64,000 nt of DNA from Roseiarcus sp963820795 (GTDB taxonomy: Bacteria; Pseudomonadota; Alphaproteobacteria; Rhizobiales; Beijerinckiaceae). The translations under genes were made by a program, and so were the position numbers. Positions 6,592 to 15,280 of the stretch are shown here, piece by piece. The stretch covers positions 124,001-188,000 of the forward strand of contig CAWGBJ010000022.1 of assembly GCA_963820795.1 (NCBI GenBank), read 5' to 3'. How positions within the stretch are numbered: position 1 is the first letter of the stretch; each line of letters starts with the position of its first letter. The notes under the pieces were generated by a model. That model saw nothing but the letters and a program-made list of their open reading frames with translations. It was not told the DNA's origin and made no database searches.

Positions 6592-8970
6592 CTACACCTT
6601 CACTTTCACATACTCCCCCGGCGCGTCGGCGATGGCCTTGAGCTTGCCCTCGCCCGGCTTGCGCGCCGGCACTTTCTCCGGGGCCTGCGCCGCCAACCAC
6701 TCGATCCAGTCGGGCCACCATGAGCCGGGCGTCTCCTTCGCCCTTGCGATCCAGGACTCGAAATCGCCCTCGGGCGGCCCATCGGTCCAATACTGATATT
6801 TCGGCTTTCCGGCCGGGTTGACGACGCCGGCGATATGGCCGGAGCCGGCGAGCACGAAGCGCACCGGACCGCCGAAGAACTGGGCCCCTTTGAACACGCC
6901 CCGCGCCGGGGCGATATGGTCCTCGCGCGACGCCAGCTCGTAGGTCGGGATGGTCACCTTCTTGAGGTCGAGCGTCTTGCCGCCCAGCACCATGCGTCCG
7001 CCGGAGAGGTCGTTCTGGAAATAGCAGTGACGCAGGTAGAACTTGTGGTTGGCGGCCGGCATCCGCGTCGAGTCGGAGTTCCAGACCAAAAGATCGAAGG
7101 GCATCGGCTCTTTGCCCTTGAGATAATTGTTGACGTAATACGACCAGATGAGGTCGTTCGGCCGCAGCATATTGAAGGCTTGCGCCATGGCCGCGCCCTC
7201 GAGATAGCCCTGCTCGGCCATCTTTTCCTCGACCGCCTTCAATTGTTCCGCGTCGACGAAGACGCTCAAGTCGCCTGCGTCGGTGAAATCGACGAGCGCA
7301 GTGAAGAAGGTGACGCTATTGACGCGATTGTCTCCGACGGCCGCCATATAGGCGAGGGTCGCCGCCAGCAGCGTGCCGCCGACGCAATAGCCGATCGCCG
7401 TCACCTCGCGCTCGCCGGTCGCCTCCTCGACGCGGTCGAGCGCGGCGAGGATTCCTTCGCGCATGTAGGCGTCGAAGTCCTTCCCCGCGTGGCGCTCGTC
7501 CGGATTGACCCAGGAAATGACGAAGACGGTCAGCCCCTGCGCCACCGCCCAGCGGATGAACGATTTCTCCGGGTTGAGGTCGAGGATGTAGAACTTGTTA
7601 ATCCACGGCGGCACGATCAAGAGCGGGCGCTTGTAGACCTGCGGCGTAGTCGGCTCGTACTGGATGAGCTCGATCAGATCGTTGCGGTAGACGACCTTGC
7701 CCGGCGTCGTCGCCATGTTGACGCCGAGTCTGAAGGCGCGCGCGTCCGACTGCCGGATGCGCAAGTTGCCTTTTCCGGCCTCGATGTCCTCGGCCAGCAT
7801 CTTCAAGCCCCGCACCAGATTCTCGCCGCTCTCCTCGAGCGTCGCACGCAGGAGCTCCGGGTTGGTGCCGATGAAGTTCGAGGGCGCGAGCGCCGCGGTC
7901 ACCTGCCGCAGATAGAACTGCGCCTTCTCGCGCTCGTGCGGATCGAGTTCGCCGGCGCGTCGGACGAGATCGTCGGCCCAGCGCGTCGTCAGGACATAGG
8001 CCTGCTTGATGAAATCGAAGAAGGGGTTGTCGCGCCAGGCGGCATCCGAAAAGCGCTTGTCCGAACGGTCGGGCTCGGCGACCGGGGACGCATGGGCGCC
8101 CTGGAAGCGCTGCAACGTCGAGGCCCACAAGCTGATGAACTGGGTCGTCAGCGCCGCCTGCGCCTCGAATGCCCGCTGCGGCTCGGACAGGTAATATTCG
8201 GCGACGTGGCCGAGCGAGCGGATCATTTCGCCGACGTCGTCGGCGATCGTCGTCTTGATTTCGCCGGTCTCGCGCGGCCGCATGTAGGCGGCGAAGGCCT
8301 TGCCGGCCTGCTCCATCGCGTAGGCGACGTTGTGCGCCAGCGCCTCGAAATTGGGAAGTGGATATTGCGCAGGGATTGCTGCGTTTATTCCGACCAGGGC
8401 CGGCGAAGGCGGCGCTTTCGCGACCGGTTGGGCCGCGGCGGCCGAGGCGGGGGCGCGCGCAGCCGGAAGGTCGGAGGTCGTCGCCATCGCCGCCCCGTCG
8501 GGCGAAGGCGCGGGAGGGGCGGAAGACGCGGAAGGCTTCGCCGGCTTCGGCTCGAGCAGCCTCGCCTTGGCCGGCGCCGACGGCTTCGATTCGGCCGGAG
8601 GTTTCGGCCTCGCCGGTGCCGACGGGCCGGCCACGGAGCCGTCTCGTTCCGCCGGAGCGACGGAAGGCGGCGCCGGCGACTTCCGCGGCGGGTTCGGCGG
8701 AACGGGCGACGACAGGGCGTTGACCCACTTCTGCGGTGCCCCCTCCTCCGGCGCGCGATTTTTTGCCGCCTTCGGCGGAACTCCCGAAGCAGCTGTCCGG
8801 TCCCTCGGCTCCGCGACGAGCTTTGACACCCCACGCCCGCGTCGCGCCTCAGCCTTCGCCGGCGGCGTCGCGCCCGGATCGGCGGCGATATGGCCCGCGC
8901 CCCTGGGGGTCGCTTCAGCCGGGCTGGACTTTTTCGGAGGCTCCGGTTTCTTGTCGCCGATTTTGGCCAT
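6592..8970 (-). CDS. phaC: class I poly(3-hydroxyalkanoate) synthase with long disordered N-terminus
   Basis: Polymerises (R)-3-hydroxyacyl-CoA into storage polyester at the granule surface. The 792-residue product is about 200 residues longer than usual class I enzymes. The extra part is an N-terminal Pro/Ala/Lys/Ser-rich region without predicted structure (first 190 residues). The synthase proper then begins with the conserved N-terminal domain. The catalytic triad is intact: lipase-box cysteine in AIGYCVGGTLLA (about residue 529), aspartate in ASREDHIAPA and histidine in AGSGHIAGVVNP. The start at 8970 has an AGGAAA upstream; an in-frame ATG at 9021 is possible. No phasin or PhaE gene is adjacent, which fits a single-subunit class I enzyme. 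Confidence 0.95.
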   Translation of the reverse strand: MAKIGDKKPEPPKKSSPAEATPRGAGHIAADPGATPPAKAEARRGRGVSKLVAEPRDRTAASGVPPKAAKNRAPEEGAPQKWVNALSSPVPPNPPRKSPAPPSVAPAERDGSVAGPSAPARPKPPAESKPSAPAKARLLEPKPAKPSASSAPPAPSPDGAAMATTSDLPAARAPASAAAAQPVAKAPPSPALVGINAAIPAQYPLPNFEALAHNVAYAMEQAGKAFAAYMRPRETGEIKTTIADDVGEMIRSLGHVAEYYLSEPQRAFEAQAALTTQFISLWASTLQRFQGAHASPVAEPDRSDKRFSDAAWRDNPFFDFIKQAYVLTTRWADDLVRRAGELDPHEREKAQFYLRQVTAALAPSNFIGTNPELLRATLEESGENLVRGLKMLAEDIEAGKGNLRIRQSDARAFRLGVNMATTPGKVVYRNDLIELIQYEPTTPQVYKRPLLIVPPWINKFYILDLNPEKSFIRWAVAQGLTVFVISWVNPDERHAGKDFDAYMREGILAALDRVEEATGEREVTAIGYCVGGTLLAATLAYMAAVGDNRVNSVTFFTALVDFTDAGDLSVFVDAEQLKAVEEKMAEQGYLEGAAMAQAFNMLRPNDLIWSYYVNNYLKGKEPMPFDLLVWNSDSTRMPAANHKFYLRHCYFQNDLSGGRMVLGGKTLDLKKVTIPTYELASREDHIAPARGVFKGAQFFGGPVRFVLAGSGHIAGVVNPAGKPKYQYWTDGPPEGDFESWIARAKETPGSWWPDWIEWLAAQAPEKVPARKPGEGKLKAIADAPGEYVKVKV

Positions 8971-9115
8971 GGAGAAGCGTTTCCTAATCGCCGCCGGGAG
9001 ACCCGGTCCCGTTTTCGTCATAATAGGTCACTAGCGGTCCGTGACGCCACAGCGACTTTGGACGGCCAGGCGATTCTTTCGTGTTTCGCGGAGCGTAGCA
9101 GCAGAGGACGGCGTC

Positions 9116-9508
9116 ATGGAGGCCGGGAAGGCGACCCTTGGAGTTTTGATCAGCGCCGCCATTTGCGCCTCAACGCCGGCGGCCCGGGCGCAGCAGGCGG
9201 ACAGCCCGCTGAAGAGCGCGATGAAACTGTTAGGCTTCGCTACCGACTCTCCGAAGCCGGCCGATTTCGTCATCCAGTCGCGCCCGAAAGGCGATCTCGA
9301 GTACATCCCCGTCTTTCAGCCGCCGCCCGAGCCGGAAAAGCCGGCGCTGAACGGCGACCAGCTTAAGGCAATGCGGGGCGAACTCGATTCGTCGCAGAAG
9401 CGCATGGACGCGCTTCGCTCGGCCTATCCGCCGGCGGCGAAGGCGATGGCCGAACAGCAGGCGGCGAGCAAGAAGCCGAAAGCCGGCGCCCCCGCCGCCA
9501 GCCAGTAG
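9116..9508 (+). CDS. hypothetical secreted protein
   Basis: Protein of 130 residues with a signal peptide (GVLISAAICASTPAARAQQ, cleavage near residue 27). The mature part is hydrophilic, with FVIQSRPKGDLEYIPVFQPP, a proline-rich turn and a helical Lys/Ala-rich tail (MDALRSAYPPAAKAMAEQQA). I do not recognise a catalytic motif. It is probably periplasmic. Divergent from phaC and followed by the aminotransferase gene. A longer in-frame start at 9041 would hide the signal peptide, so the ATG at 9116 is preferred. Confidence 0.7.
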   Translation: MEAGKATLGVLISAAICASTPAARAQQADSPLKSAMKLLGFATDSPKPADFVIQSRPKGDLEYIPVFQPPPEPEKPALNGDQLKAMRGELDSSQKRMDALRSAYPPAAKAMAEQQAASKKPKAGAPAASQ

Positions 9509-9614
9509 ACAGCCAGTAACACGGGGTTTGCCGCCTCGGCCCCAGCGATGCTAACAGGGCCTTGAACGGCGCCTGACAGCGCGTCGGCCGGGGGACTGCC
9601 AAAGGATTTCCATC

Positions 9615-10832
9615 ATGAGCGATTTTCACCGGGTTCGGCGTCTGCCCCCTTACGTCTTCGAGCAGGTCAACAAGCTCAAGGCCAAGGCGCGCGCCAACGG
9701 CGCCGATATCGTCGATCTCGGTATGGGCAATCCGGATCTGCCGGCGCCGAAGCACGTCATCGACAAGCTCATCGAGACCGTCGGCAAACCGCGCACCGAC
9801 CGCTATTCCGCCTCGAAAGGCATCGCCGGGCTGAGGCGGGCGCAGGCCGGCTACTATGGCCGCCGCTTCGGGGTGAAGCTGGATGCCGAGACCCAGGTCG
9901 TGGCGACGCTCGGCTCCAAGGAAGGCTTCGCCAACATGGCCCAGGCGATCACGGCGCCGGGCGACGTGGTGCTGGTCCCCAATCCGTCCTATCCGATCCA
10001 CGCCTTCGGCTTTTTGATGGCCGGCGGCGTCATCCGCTCCGTCCCCTCCGAGCCCGGCCCCGAATTCTTCACTGCGCTCGAGCGGGCGATCAACCACTCC
10101 ATTCCGAAGCCGATTGCGGTCGTCGTCTGCTATCCGTCGAACCCGACCGCGATGGTCGCCTCGCTCGATTTCTACCGCGACCTTGTCCTGTTCGCCAAAA
10201 AGCATGAGATTTTCGTGCTTTCCGACGTCGCTTACGCCGAGGTCTATTTCGACGATGAGCCGCCGCCGTCGGTCCTGCAGGCGCCGGGGGCTTTCGACGT
10301 CGCGGTCGAGTTCACCTCGATGTCGAAGACCTATTCGATGGCGGGCTGGCGGATCGGCTTCGCCGTCGGCAACGAACGGCTGCTGGCGGCGCTGGCGCGT
10401 GTCAAATCCTATCTGGACTACGGTGCCTACACGCCGATCCAGGTTGCGGCCGCCGCCGCGCTGAACGGGCCGGACGATTGCGTGCGTGAGATGCGCGCCA
10501 CCTACAAGCGCCGCCGGGACGTGATGATCGAGAGCTTCGCGGCCGCGGGCTGGCCGATCGAAAAGCCGCGGGCCTCGATGTTCGCCTGGACGCCGGTGCC
10601 GGAACGCTTCCGCCATCTCGGCAGCCTCGAATTTTCCAAGCTGCTCATAGAAAAGGCGGACGTCGCGGTGGCCCCGGGCGTCGGCTTCGGCGAGCACGGC
10701 GACGATTTCGTCCGCCTGGCGCTGGTCGAGAACGAGCAGCGCATCCGTCAGGCGGCGCGCGGCGTGCGCCGCTTCTTCGAGACCGCGGACGCGACCCTGC
10801 ACAATGTGGTGAAACTGAAAAAGCCGGCGTGA
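9615..10832 (+). CDS. alaC: AlaC-like PLP-dependent aminotransferase
   Basis: Class I/II fold-type I aminotransferase of 405 residues, closest in pattern to AlaC alanine transaminase and related LL-diaminopimelate-type enzymes. It probably converts pyruvate and glutamate to alanine and 2-oxoglutarate. PLP contacts are visible: NPSYPIHAFGF, the aspartate-tyrosine pair in LSDVAYAEVYF (D204, Y207), and the Schiff-base lysine in SMSKTYSMAGWRIGF (K238). The N-terminal LGMGNPDLPAPKHVI is diagnostic for the group. In many alphaproteobacteria the next gene is homoserine dehydrogenase; here a toxin-antitoxin remnant and a duplicate of this gene's 3' end follow instead. Confidence 0.92.
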   Translation: MSDFHRVRRLPPYVFEQVNKLKAKARANGADIVDLGMGNPDLPAPKHVIDKLIETVGKPRTDRYSASKGIAGLRRAQAGYYGRRFGVKLDAETQVVATLGSKEGFANMAQAITAPGDVVLVPNPSYPIHAFGFLMAGGVIRSVPSEPGPEFFTALERAINHSIPKPIAVVVCYPSNPTAMVASLDFYRDLVLFAKKHEIFVLSDVAYAEVYFDDEPPPSVLQAPGAFDVAVEFTSMSKTYSMAGWRIGFAVGNERLLAALARVKSYLDYGAYTPIQVAAAAALNGPDDCVREMRATYKRRRDVMIESFAAAGWPIEKPRASMFAWTPVPERFRHLGSLEFSKLLIEKADVAVAPGVGFGEHGDDFVRLALVENEQRIRQAARGVRRFFETADATLHNVVKLKKPA

Positions 10833-11098
10833 AGGCGGCTAGAACCATCGTCTTCGCGCCGGAGGCGGCGCGAGAGAATTCGACACGCTCGATTCGACCG
10901 TCAGAGCAAGGGTCGAGAGGGCGCTCGATCTACTCGCAATCAATCCGCTTTCGCTTCGGAACCAAATCAAGCGTCTCAAAGGCGAGACGACGATGCGCTT
11001 GGGGGTGAGACTGGCGCGTCATATTTGACACTCGAGCGGGCGAAATCGTCGTCTTGGCCGTCGCCGATCGAAGAGAGGTTTACCGCTCGGAGCCATGA
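10829..11098 (+). pseudogene. RelE/ParE-type toxin remnant with two frameshifts
   Basis: Reading through three segments restores a RelE-like toxin of about 88 residues: VKAARTIVFAPEAARE (from a GTG at 10829 overlapping the aminotransferase stop), then FDTLDSTVRARVERALDLL and LRNQIKRLKGETTMRL, then DWRVIFDTRAGEIVVLAV and ADRREVYRSEP ending in TGA at 11096. The frame changes near 10876 and again near 11005, and returns to the first frame. The typical RelE ending (DWRVIFD, VLAVADRREVYR) is clear. The gene cannot make an active toxin unless the indels are sequencing errors. Confidence 0.72.
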
Positions 11099-11099
11099 G

Positions 11100-11312
11100 A
11101 TGAATAACGCCGTTCAAATCATCGTCACCCCTTCGGGCGAATGGCTCACTGCGCTCCCGGAGGAAGACTATCTGCTTCTGCTCGCCGCCAGCGAAGACGA
11201 CGAGGGCGAGCCGAAGCCGGAATTTCTCGAGGAGTTGCGCCGACGCCGCCAGACGATCGTCGATGGCGGCGAGACTGTCGCGTTGGACGTTTTGCGAGGG
11301 CGGAGGGATTGA
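11100..11312 (+). CDS. antitoxin-like partner of the RelE remnant
   Basis: Protein of 70 residues starting MNNAVQIIVTPSGEWLTALP one base after the toxin stop. The stretch PSGEWLTALPEEDYLLLLAA and the acidic middle (SEDDEGEPKPEFLEE) match small antitoxins that pair with RelE/ParE toxins. Such proteins bind the toxin through a C-terminal helix and often repress the operon. The ATG at 11100 is preferred over the upstream in-frame codon at 11025, which lies inside the toxin remnant. It may be a leftover without a partner. Confidence 0.7.
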   Translation: MNNAVQIIVTPSGEWLTALPEEDYLLLLAASEDDEGEPKPEFLEELRRRRQTIVDGGETVALDVLRGRRD

Positions 11313-11337
11313 GAAACGTGCGCTTGCGGGCAGCCGG

Positions 11338-11552
11338 CGCAATTCCGCGATCCCGCCAGCCTCGAATTCTCGAAGCTCCTGATCGACAAGGCCGACGTGG
11401 CGATGACGCCGGAGCACGGCGACGATTTCGTCCGCCTGGCCCTCGTCGAGGACGAACAGCGCATCCGCCAGGCCGCGCGCGGCGTGCGCCGCTTCTTCGA
11501 GACCGCGGACGCGACGCTGCACAATGTGGTGAAGCTGAAAAAGCTAGCGTGA
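11338..11552 (+). pseudogene. degenerate duplicate of the 3' end of the aminotransferase gene
   Basis: Reads SLEFSKLLIDKADVAMTP, then EHGDDFVRLALVEDEQRI, then RRFFETADATLHNVVKLKKL and a stop. It is nearly identical to the last 70 codons of the aminotransferase gene (10604-10832). A short in-frame loss removes the copy's equivalent of GVGFG. There is no start codon or N-terminal domain. The RelE/antitoxin pair lies exactly between the full gene and this copy. This arrangement resembles an insertion that duplicated or re-created the end of its target gene. Confidence 0.85.
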
Positions 11553-11650
11553 GCTATGAGATGATCAAGACCCTCCTGAGCGGCTCCCGTGCGCGTGCTT
11601 CGGCTCCGAAGCGGACGCGCCCGCCGTACGAGGCGGCCGCCCGTCTGCGC

Positions 11651-12238
11651 CTATTTGCGTTTGAGTTCGTCGAGACGAAGCGCCAAGACCTCCGGGGCGA
11701 AGAGTGGGACCATCCGCTCGGCGCCGGCGAAATCGCGGGTGTCGCGGTAGCCGGCTGCCTCCGGATCGCGAAAGACGCGCGCCGTCAGCTTGACGGCGTC
11801 GATGACCCACAGTTCGCGCACGGCGAAGCTGGCGTAGAGCGCCGCCTTGCGGCCCATGTCGTAACGAAGCGACGAATTGGCGATCTCGACAACGAGCAAC
11901 ACGTTCGGACCCGTGAGGTCTTTCGGCTCTATTGCACTGGGATAGACCACTACGTCCGGTTCGAGATAGGTGTCCTCGCTAAGGCGGAAGGTGGTTTCCG
12001 GGGCGAGGTCAATGTCGTCCGGCGCGACCCGATACCAGCGGCGCAGCAGCGCAATCTTGACGACTTCGTGGTGGTTTCCCTTCGGCGACATCGGAACCAG
12101 TTCCCCCCCGATCAGCTCGACGCGCTCGTCCTCCTCCATGACGCCGGCGGCGACCATCGCCTCGACCTCGGCGACAGTGAAGCGGCGGCGGGGAAGGCCT
12201 TCGGCGGCCTTTGTCACCTGCGCGGCGACGCTTCTCAT
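11651..12238 (-). CDS. Uma2 family protein (PD-(D/E)XK nuclease fold), copy 1
   Basis: Protein of 195 residues from MRSVAAQVTKAAEG. It shows the Uma2 pattern: FTVAEVEAMVAAGVMEEDE, VELIGGELVPMSPKGNHHE, LEPDVVVYP and LLVVEIANSSLRYDMGRKAA. The aspartate in PDVVV, the glutamate in VVEIA and the lysine in GRKAA match the expected nuclease-like triad. The function of Uma2 proteins is not settled; the fold suggests DNA cleavage. A paralogue of exactly equal length lies at 14063-14650 on the same strand. The start at 12238 is chosen because it matches the paralogue; the longer frame reaching 12439 is not conserved. Confidence 0.85.
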   Translation of the reverse strand: MRSVAAQVTKAAEGLPRRRFTVAEVEAMVAAGVMEEDERVELIGGELVPMSPKGNHHEVVKIALLRRWYRVAPDDIDLAPETTFRLSEDTYLEPDVVVYPSAIEPKDLTGPNVLLVVEIANSSLRYDMGRKAALYASFAVRELWVIDAVKLTARVFRDPEAAGYRDTRDFAGAERMVPLFAPEVLALRLDELKRK

Positions 12239-12503
12239 TGGGGTTTGCATTCTCCTTACGCGCTGGGGCCCGAAATCGCCGGTTCGCCGCGCCAAGCCTA
12301 CCACACACAAAGCCGCCTCGGCCATCGGGCTATCGTGCCCCCTCGGGTCCGGTCCCGGACATCGAGCCGCGCTCTGGGCCTGCACCCTGCCAGTCGAAAA
12401 ATCGTGCCGGAAAAAGCACGGCGGCGCCGAGCTCGACACCTAAGATGGCCGCTCGCCGGCGTCCGGGAAATTCCCCTCCGGGCGGAATGGGCTCTCATTC
12501 AAA

Positions 12504-13014
12504 CTGCAGTTACATGCGCAAAATCAAGCGCATATCGCGTTATCCTCACACGATGCGTGCGGCGGAGCCAGCTCTCGGCGGCTTCATTTAGATTTTCTTG
12601 AAGATCGCGCTCTCGCGCCGCACCGGTGAAGTCGGTTTTCCGCTTCACGATCTCCTCCCCGGTCCCTCCTGTTCATCGGGCCTGCAGGGAAAATAATGTG
12701 CCTGTTCCGTCTTTCCTTTCTGCACGAGCAAATCCGCCGAACGACATGAAAGACAATGGATTTGTGGAATCGCTCGAGCAGCGGCGGGAGCGATTCTCTC
12801 TGTTGGCAGGCATTATCAGGGAGATTAGCCTCCCCTCCACGAACGCGTGACCTGTGGTGAATTTCAGTCGAACCGCGCCTTCATCGGTGAATTTGTGTTG
12901 GGGTGGCTGAAGAAATCTGCCATGAAAATAGCTCTGAGGAATTGGTGTCGTGCGGCCGGCCCGTGATTTTCATCCATAATGGCGCGCCCGCGGGCGCTGG
13001 TTGGCTGCTTAGCC
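12504..13014 (+). repeat. interspersed repeat of about 510 bp, copy A
   Basis: Starts near CTGCAGTTACATGCGCAAAA and ends with GGTTGGCTGCTTAGCC. The reverse complement recurs at 14772-15280, and partial copies lie at 24002-24415 and 24464-24675. The two outer 100-base ends are the best conserved. Inside, a short reading frame (MKDNGFVESLEQRRERFSLL) is similar to frames in the other copies, but it is too variable to call a gene. The last bases supply the TAA stop codon of the epoxide hydrolase gene. The preceding 265 bp (12239-12503) hold nothing that I recognise. Confidence 0.8.
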
Positions 13015-14046
13015 TTTGAGCCAAAGGTCGGGCCGCTTTTCGGCCAGCCAGCGCGCCAGCGCGGCGTTGACCCGGGCCGGCTGTTCCTGCGCCATCCAGT
13101 GTCCCGAGGGGACGACCGCCTCGGTCAGATCGGCGCAATGGGCGCGCATCGGCTCGGCGAGGCGCGAGTCGATCGTTTCGCACACATAGTCGTAAGCCGC
13201 GTGCAGGAAGAGAATCGGCATGCCCAGCCGCCAGTTCGCCCGCGCCCGTTTCGCATAGGCGGCGTTGGCGTCGGGGTTGACGTACCAGCTGTCCGGGCCG
13301 GCGAAGCCGTTGCGCTCGAGCGCTTCGACGTAGGCGCGCTCGTCCTCTTCGCGGATCACCCGCTCGTCACGCGGGACAGGAGGCGCCTTGTTCTCCCGGC
13401 CGAACCAGCCGCCGTTGGCGCGGACGAACGCGGTGCGCGAGGGCTTGCCGCGGAGCGCAGGGTTTCCGGCGCGAAAGAGCACCCGCACCGTCGCCCGCAC
13501 ATCCGCGGCGAAGCCGGCGCTGGCGCGCTCGAAGCTCTCCAGATAGAAGGCTTGGTAGTCCCACTGCGCGAACGGAAACGCGTCTTCCGGATAGAGCTTG
13601 CGATCGGCCAGGGGCAATATCGCTGAAAGGGTAAAGCCCTCCGGGATATAGGGGACGCAGAGCGCGGCGACCGCGTGACAACGCTCCGGATAATGTTGCG
13701 CAATCGACCAGACGACCGGCGCGCCCCAGTCGTGGCCGACCCAGACTGCCCTTCGAGCGCCGATCGTATCGATAAGCTCGATCATGTCGGCGACGATCTC
13801 TTCGAGGGCATAGTCCTCGCGCCGCTGTGGGACGTCCGACCGTCCATAGCCGCGCATGTCGGGCGCGACGGCGCGGAAGCCGAGGCCGCCAAAGACGGGC
13901 AGCTGGCCGCGCCAGGACAGCGACAGCTCCGGCCAGCCGTGCAAGAAAACGATCGGCGTGCCGTCTTCCGGCCCTGAGGCCAGATAGAACGTGCCATGAC
14001 GCGCGCTTCTGGCGAAGTGCTCAGTGATCGGGAAGCTGCCGCTCAT
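13009..14046 (-). CDS. alpha/beta hydrolase, epoxide-hydrolase-like
   Basis: Predicted soluble epoxide hydrolase of 345 residues. The oxyanion motif HGWPE is at residues 36-40. The nucleophile is D106 in WVGHDWGAPVVW, the acid is probably D286 in LHAAYDYVCE, and the base is H316 in PSGHWMAQEQP. A cap domain lies between about residues 135 and 265. An aspartate nucleophile in GHDWG is typical for epoxide hydrolases and haloalkane dehalogenases; the HGWPE motif and cap favour the epoxide group. The substrate is unknown. The gene, together with the second Uma2 gene, is enclosed by inverted repeat copies A and B, and its stop codon lies in copy A. Confidence 0.88.
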   Translation of the reverse strand: MSGSFPITEHFARSARHGTFYLASGPEDGTPIVFLHGWPELSLSWRGQLPVFGGLGFRAVAPDMRGYGRSDVPQRREDYALEEIVADMIELIDTIGARRAVWVGHDWGAPVVWSIAQHYPERCHAVAALCVPYIPEGFTLSAILPLADRKLYPEDAFPFAQWDYQAFYLESFERASAGFAADVRATVRVLFRAGNPALRGKPSRTAFVRANGGWFGRENKAPPVPRDERVIREEDERAYVEALERNGFAGPDSWYVNPDANAAYAKRARANWRLGMPILFLHAAYDYVCETIDSRLAEPMRAHCADLTEAVVPSGHWMAQEQPARVNAALARWLAEKRPDLWLKG

Positions 14047-14062
14047 TGCCGCGTCCGGGGTC

Positions 14063-14650
14063 TCATGCGAGGTCGAGCTCCTCGAGCCGCAACGCGAAGG
14101 CGTCCGGCGCGAAATGCGACGCGAGGCGGTCGGACGGGCCGAAGTCGCGCGTCTCGCGGTAGCCTTCGCCGCCGGGATCGCGAAAGGCCCGTGCGGTCAG
14201 TTTCACCGCATCAATGACCCAAAGCTCGCGCACGCCGAAGCTCGCATAGAGCGCTGCCTTGCGGCCCAAGTCGTAGCGCAGCGACGAATCCGCGATTTCG
14301 ACGACGAGCAGGACGTTGAGGCCCGTCAGTCCCCTGATTCCGGGGTTCCGAGAATAAATGACGACGTCGGGCTCGAGATAGGTATCCTCGCTGAGCCGGA
14401 ATGTAGTCTCTGGCGTGAGCGTGACCTCTACGGGGCGCAATCGATACCAGCGGTCGAGCAGCGCGGTCTTGACGACCTCGTGTTGATTTCCCTTCGGCGA
14501 CATCGGAACCAGTTCGCCCTCGATCAGTTCGATGCGCTCGTCCTCGTCCATCACGCCGGCCGCGACCATCGCTTCGACCTCGGCCACCGTGAAGCGGCGA
14601 CGCGGCAGCCCTTCGGCGGCCGTCGTCACGCGCGCGACGACTGTTCTCAT
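14063..14650 (-). CDS. Uma2 family protein (PD-(D/E)XK nuclease fold), copy 2
   Basis: Protein of 195 residues, closely similar to the one at 11651-12238 over its whole length. It shows FTVAEVEAMVAAGVMDEDE, IELIEGELVPMSPKGNQHE, LEPDVVIYS and LLVVEIADSSLRYDLGRKAA. It lies 16 bp upstream of the epoxide hydrolase on the same strand, so the two are probably co-transcribed. Most differences from copy 1 are in the middle (RPVEVTLTPE against APDDIDLAPE) and at the C-terminus, suggesting a duplication that has since diverged. Confidence 0.87.
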   Translation of the reverse strand: MRTVVARVTTAAEGLPRRRFTVAEVEAMVAAGVMDEDERIELIEGELVPMSPKGNQHEVVKTALLDRWYRLRPVEVTLTPETTFRLSEDTYLEPDVVIYSRNPGIRGLTGLNVLLVVEIADSSLRYDLGRKAALYASFGVRELWVIDAVKLTARAFRDPGGEGYRETRDFGPSDRLASHFAPDAFALRLEELDLA

Positions 14651-14771
14651 GGATTGAAAAGCTCCCTTCCGCGCTGTGGCCGAAGACGCCGGCTTGTCGC
14701 CGAACCTAGCACAAAAGGACCCGCCGCGACCATCTGAGCGGTCCTGACCTTTTGAGGGCGCCGAACGGTTC

Positions 14772-15280
14772 GGCTAAGCAGCCAACCAGCGCCCGCCGGC
14801 GCGCCATTATGGATGAAAATCACGGGCCGGCCGCACGACGCCAATTCCTCAGAGCTATTTTCATGGCAGATTTCTTCAGCCACCCCAACGAATGGACCGA
14901 TGAAGGCGCGGTTCGACTGAACTTTCACCATCAGCGACGCGCGTTCGCGGAAAACGAGATTCCGCCTGTTACTCCCTGCCAACAGGGCAAATCGCTTCCC
15001 GCCGCTCTCGACCGACTGCACAAATCCCTTGTCTGGCATTTGGTTGAGCGGATTTGCTCGTGTGGAACGGAAAGACGGAACAGGGGAGATTGTCGCCCCT
15101 GTTAGGCCGATGAACAGGAGGGGACCGGGAGGGGACGCAAAGCGGAAAACCCGACTTCATGGGTCTGCTGGAGCGCGCGACCGTCAAGAATATCTAACGA
15201 AGCCGCCGGACGCCGGTCCCGCCGTAGGTTTTGCGTGAGGGTAACGCCATATCTATTTGATTTTACGGACGTAACTGCGG
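14772..15280 (-). repeat. interspersed repeat of about 510 bp, copy B (inverted relative to A)
   Basis: Runs from GGCTAAGCAGCCAACCAGCG to TTTTACGGACGTAACTGCGG. It is the reverse complement of copy A with nearly the same length. Copies A and B face each other across 1.76 kb that holds the epoxide hydrolase and Uma2 copy 2. The minus strand of this copy encodes a short frame with SGGKRFALLAGSNRR and VAEEICHENSSEELASCGRP, also seen in the other copies. No transposase or terminal inverted repeat is visible. Confidence 0.8.

Noticed and set aside
6835..8826. 663-codon plus-strand open frame
   Set aside because: It is antisense to the PHA synthase, which has an intact catalytic triad; the frame has low-complexity Arg/Gly-rich content.
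10829..11552. Prophage or integrative element at the aminotransferase gene
   Set aside because: The duplicated gene end suggested an attachment site, but only 0.5 kb lies between the copies and no integrase is present.
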